Both the position numbers and the translations under genes were made by a program. Of a stretch of 22,175 bases of DNA, positions 21,241-22,175 are shown in pieces. The stretch is from JAXGYX01 sp964487355 (GTDB taxonomy: Bacteria; Bacillota; Clostridia; Saccharofermentanales; Fastidiosipilaceae): the NCBI GenBank assembly GCA_964487355.1, contig CAZAPS010000025.1:1-22175 (forward strand). Direction: 5' to 3'. Under the pieces are notes generated by a model. That model was not told the origin of the DNA. It made no database searches and saw only the letters and a list, made by a program, of their open reading frames with translations. Position 1 is the stretch's first letter. Each line of letters starts with the position of its first letter.

Positions 21241-22175
21241 TTAGTATTTTCTATTTGGCAGCTCAGCTTCAGCGTTGCTCTGGTCATAGATTCCGGTCTC
21301 GATATAGTACATACGCTCAACTTCTTTGCCCGCTACCACATCTTCCACGATTTCCATCAGTTTGTCGCCCATCAGAGGATTGTGCTCGACGGCGGCGTTC
21401 ATCTCACCGTTGATCATCGCGTTGAACGCGCCTTTGGCGGCATCGATCGAAACGATGATGATGTCTTCAGCCGGAGTCAGTCCCGCGGCTTTGATCGCCT
21501 GGATGGCGCCTAGAGCCATGTCGTCGTTGGCGGCGAATAGAATATCAATGCGATCGCCGTCTGATTTCAGGAAGGACTCCATGACTTCGTTGCCTTTGGC
21601 TCTGGTGTACTCACCGGTCTGAGATAGAATGACTTCGAACTGATCAGCGTTTGGTGACGCAGCGATCGCCTCATGGAAACCATTGAGACGGTCGGCCGCG
21701 ACGGATGATCCGACAGTGCCTTCCAAAATCGCGATATTGAAGGTGTCACCGCCATCACGCGGGGTCTTGCCGATTTCTTCGATATAGTTGTCGATCCAGT
21801 TGAACGCGTCCGCGCCTTCGGCTACAGCGTCCACTCCAACGCGGGACACATATAGTGATTCATCCGCTTCAACTCCGCGGTCGACCAAAACGACCGGAAT
21901 ACCGGCGTCTTTGGCTTCTTGGAGAACGGTGTCCCAGCCGGTCTGCACGATGGGACAAAATGAAATCACATCAACTTCCGAAGCGATAAATGTACGAATC
22001 GCTTTAATCTGGTTTTCCTGCTTTTGTTGAGCGTCAGAGTACTGCAGATCGATACCGAACGCCTCAGCCGATTCTTTAATGTCCGCAGTGTTAGCCGTGC
22101 GGAACTCACTTTCTGAGCCGACCTGAGCAAAACCCAAGGTGATTCCCTCTTTTGCGGCTCCTGCCGCGCTGGTCT
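21241..22175 (-). CDS. ytfQ: Galactofuranose-type sugar-binding protein, YtfQ-like (5' end outside window)
   Basis: Extracellular substrate-binding protein of the periplasmic-binding-protein I fold; 311 codons are inside the window and the frame stays open through the right edge, so the signal peptide and start are missing. The visible N-terminus reads TSAAGAAKEGITLGFAQVG, a mature-protein start. Matches to E. coli YtfQ are strong: GFAQVGSESEFR, DAQQKQENQIKAIRTF, PIVQTGWDTVLQEAKDAGIP, LEGTVGSSVAADRLNGF, TRAKGNEVMESF, NDDMALGAIQAIKAAGL. The TTG at 22137 is not the start. As a Gram-positive protein it is probably lipid-anchored, which the missing part would show. E. coli YtfQ binds galactofuranose; the same sugar is likely but unproven here. 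Confidence 0.93.
   Translation of the reverse strand, partial: TSAAGAAKEGITLGFAQVGSESEFRTANTADIKESAEAFGIDLQYSDAQQKQENQIKAIRTFIASEVDVISFCPIVQTGWDTVLQEAKDAGIPVVLVDRGVEADESLYVSRVGVDAVAEGADAFNWIDNYIEEIGKTPRDGGDTFNIAILEGTVGSSVAADRLNGFHEAIAASPNADQFEVILSQTGEYTRAKGNEVMESFLKSDGDRIDILFAANDDMALGAIQAIKAAGLTPAEDIIIVSIDAAKGAFNAMINGEMNAAVEHNPLMGDKLMEIVEDVVAGKEVERMYYIETGIYDQSNAEAELPNRKY

Noticed and set aside
1..22175. CRISPR arrays, tRNA or rRNA genes, phage or transposon genes
   Set aside because: No regularly spaced repeats, cloverleaf-like sequence, rRNA sequence, integrase or transposase was recognised on either strand.

Overview
The window looks like a chromosomal stretch of a Gram-positive (Bacillota, probably Clostridia-type) bacterium. 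The reasons are an acidic secreted surface protein with InlB/Listeria-Bacteroides-type repeats, two lipoproteins (one with a poly-threonine linker suited to crossing a thick wall), a membrane-spanning XRE regulator, strong AGGAGG-type ribosome sites, and Firmicutes-style MarR plus heterodimeric ABC exporter genes. Most of the window reads as roughly balanced in GC, but the first ~3.2 kb is clearly AT-rich in its non-coding parts. No rRNA, tRNA, CRISPR array or intact transposase was recognised.

Layout. 1-3180: a large secreted surface protein (minus) that stops abruptly at the window edge, an AT-rich non-coding block, and a 2-TM mini-protein. 3183-5370: a membrane XRE regulator (plus), convergent with a YkvI-type LeuT-fold transporter (minus). 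5467-6660: a beta-lactamase-fold lipoprotein (plus), convergent with a minus-strand group made of a tiny membrane protein, a YmdB-like macro-domain deacetylase and a YbaK/EbsC tRNA-editing protein. 8082-9752: a SIMPL/DUF541 lipoprotein and a SatP/YaaH acetate transporter, each with a good hairpin terminator. 9859-14089: a tightly overlapped operon of MarR regulator and two ABC half-exporters forming a degenerate/consensus heterodimer, with a recognisable promoter and operator. 14331-15900: an ArsR/SmtB zinc sensor one base upstream of a CDF zinc exporter that carries an extra HMA-like CxxC domain and a His-rich linker. 15976-17346: a class I methyltransferase and an AhpD-like protein. 17589-22175: a galactofuranose-type sugar importer in the order ytfQ-ytfR-ytfT-yjfF, with ytfQ cut by the right-hand edge.

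How the parts work together. The zinc sensor/exporter pair and the MarR/exporter operon are self-contained efflux modules whose regulators appear to bind at their own transcription starts. The macro-domain and YbaK proteins both hydrolyse modified nucleotide or tRNA esters and appear co-transcribed. The sugar operon is a complete importer with a stem-loop between the binding-protein gene and the rest. Several promoters here have an extended -10 (TGnTATAAT-like) with poor -35 boxes, and three genes (beta-lactamase-like lipoprotein, mini-protein, arsR) have a -10 element so close to the start codon that leaderless transcripts are likely. I saw no convincing wholly new multi-gene system. The best leads are the HMA-CDF fusion, the possible leaderless genes, the mini-protein coupled to the macro-domain gene, and the altered signature motif in one sugar permease.
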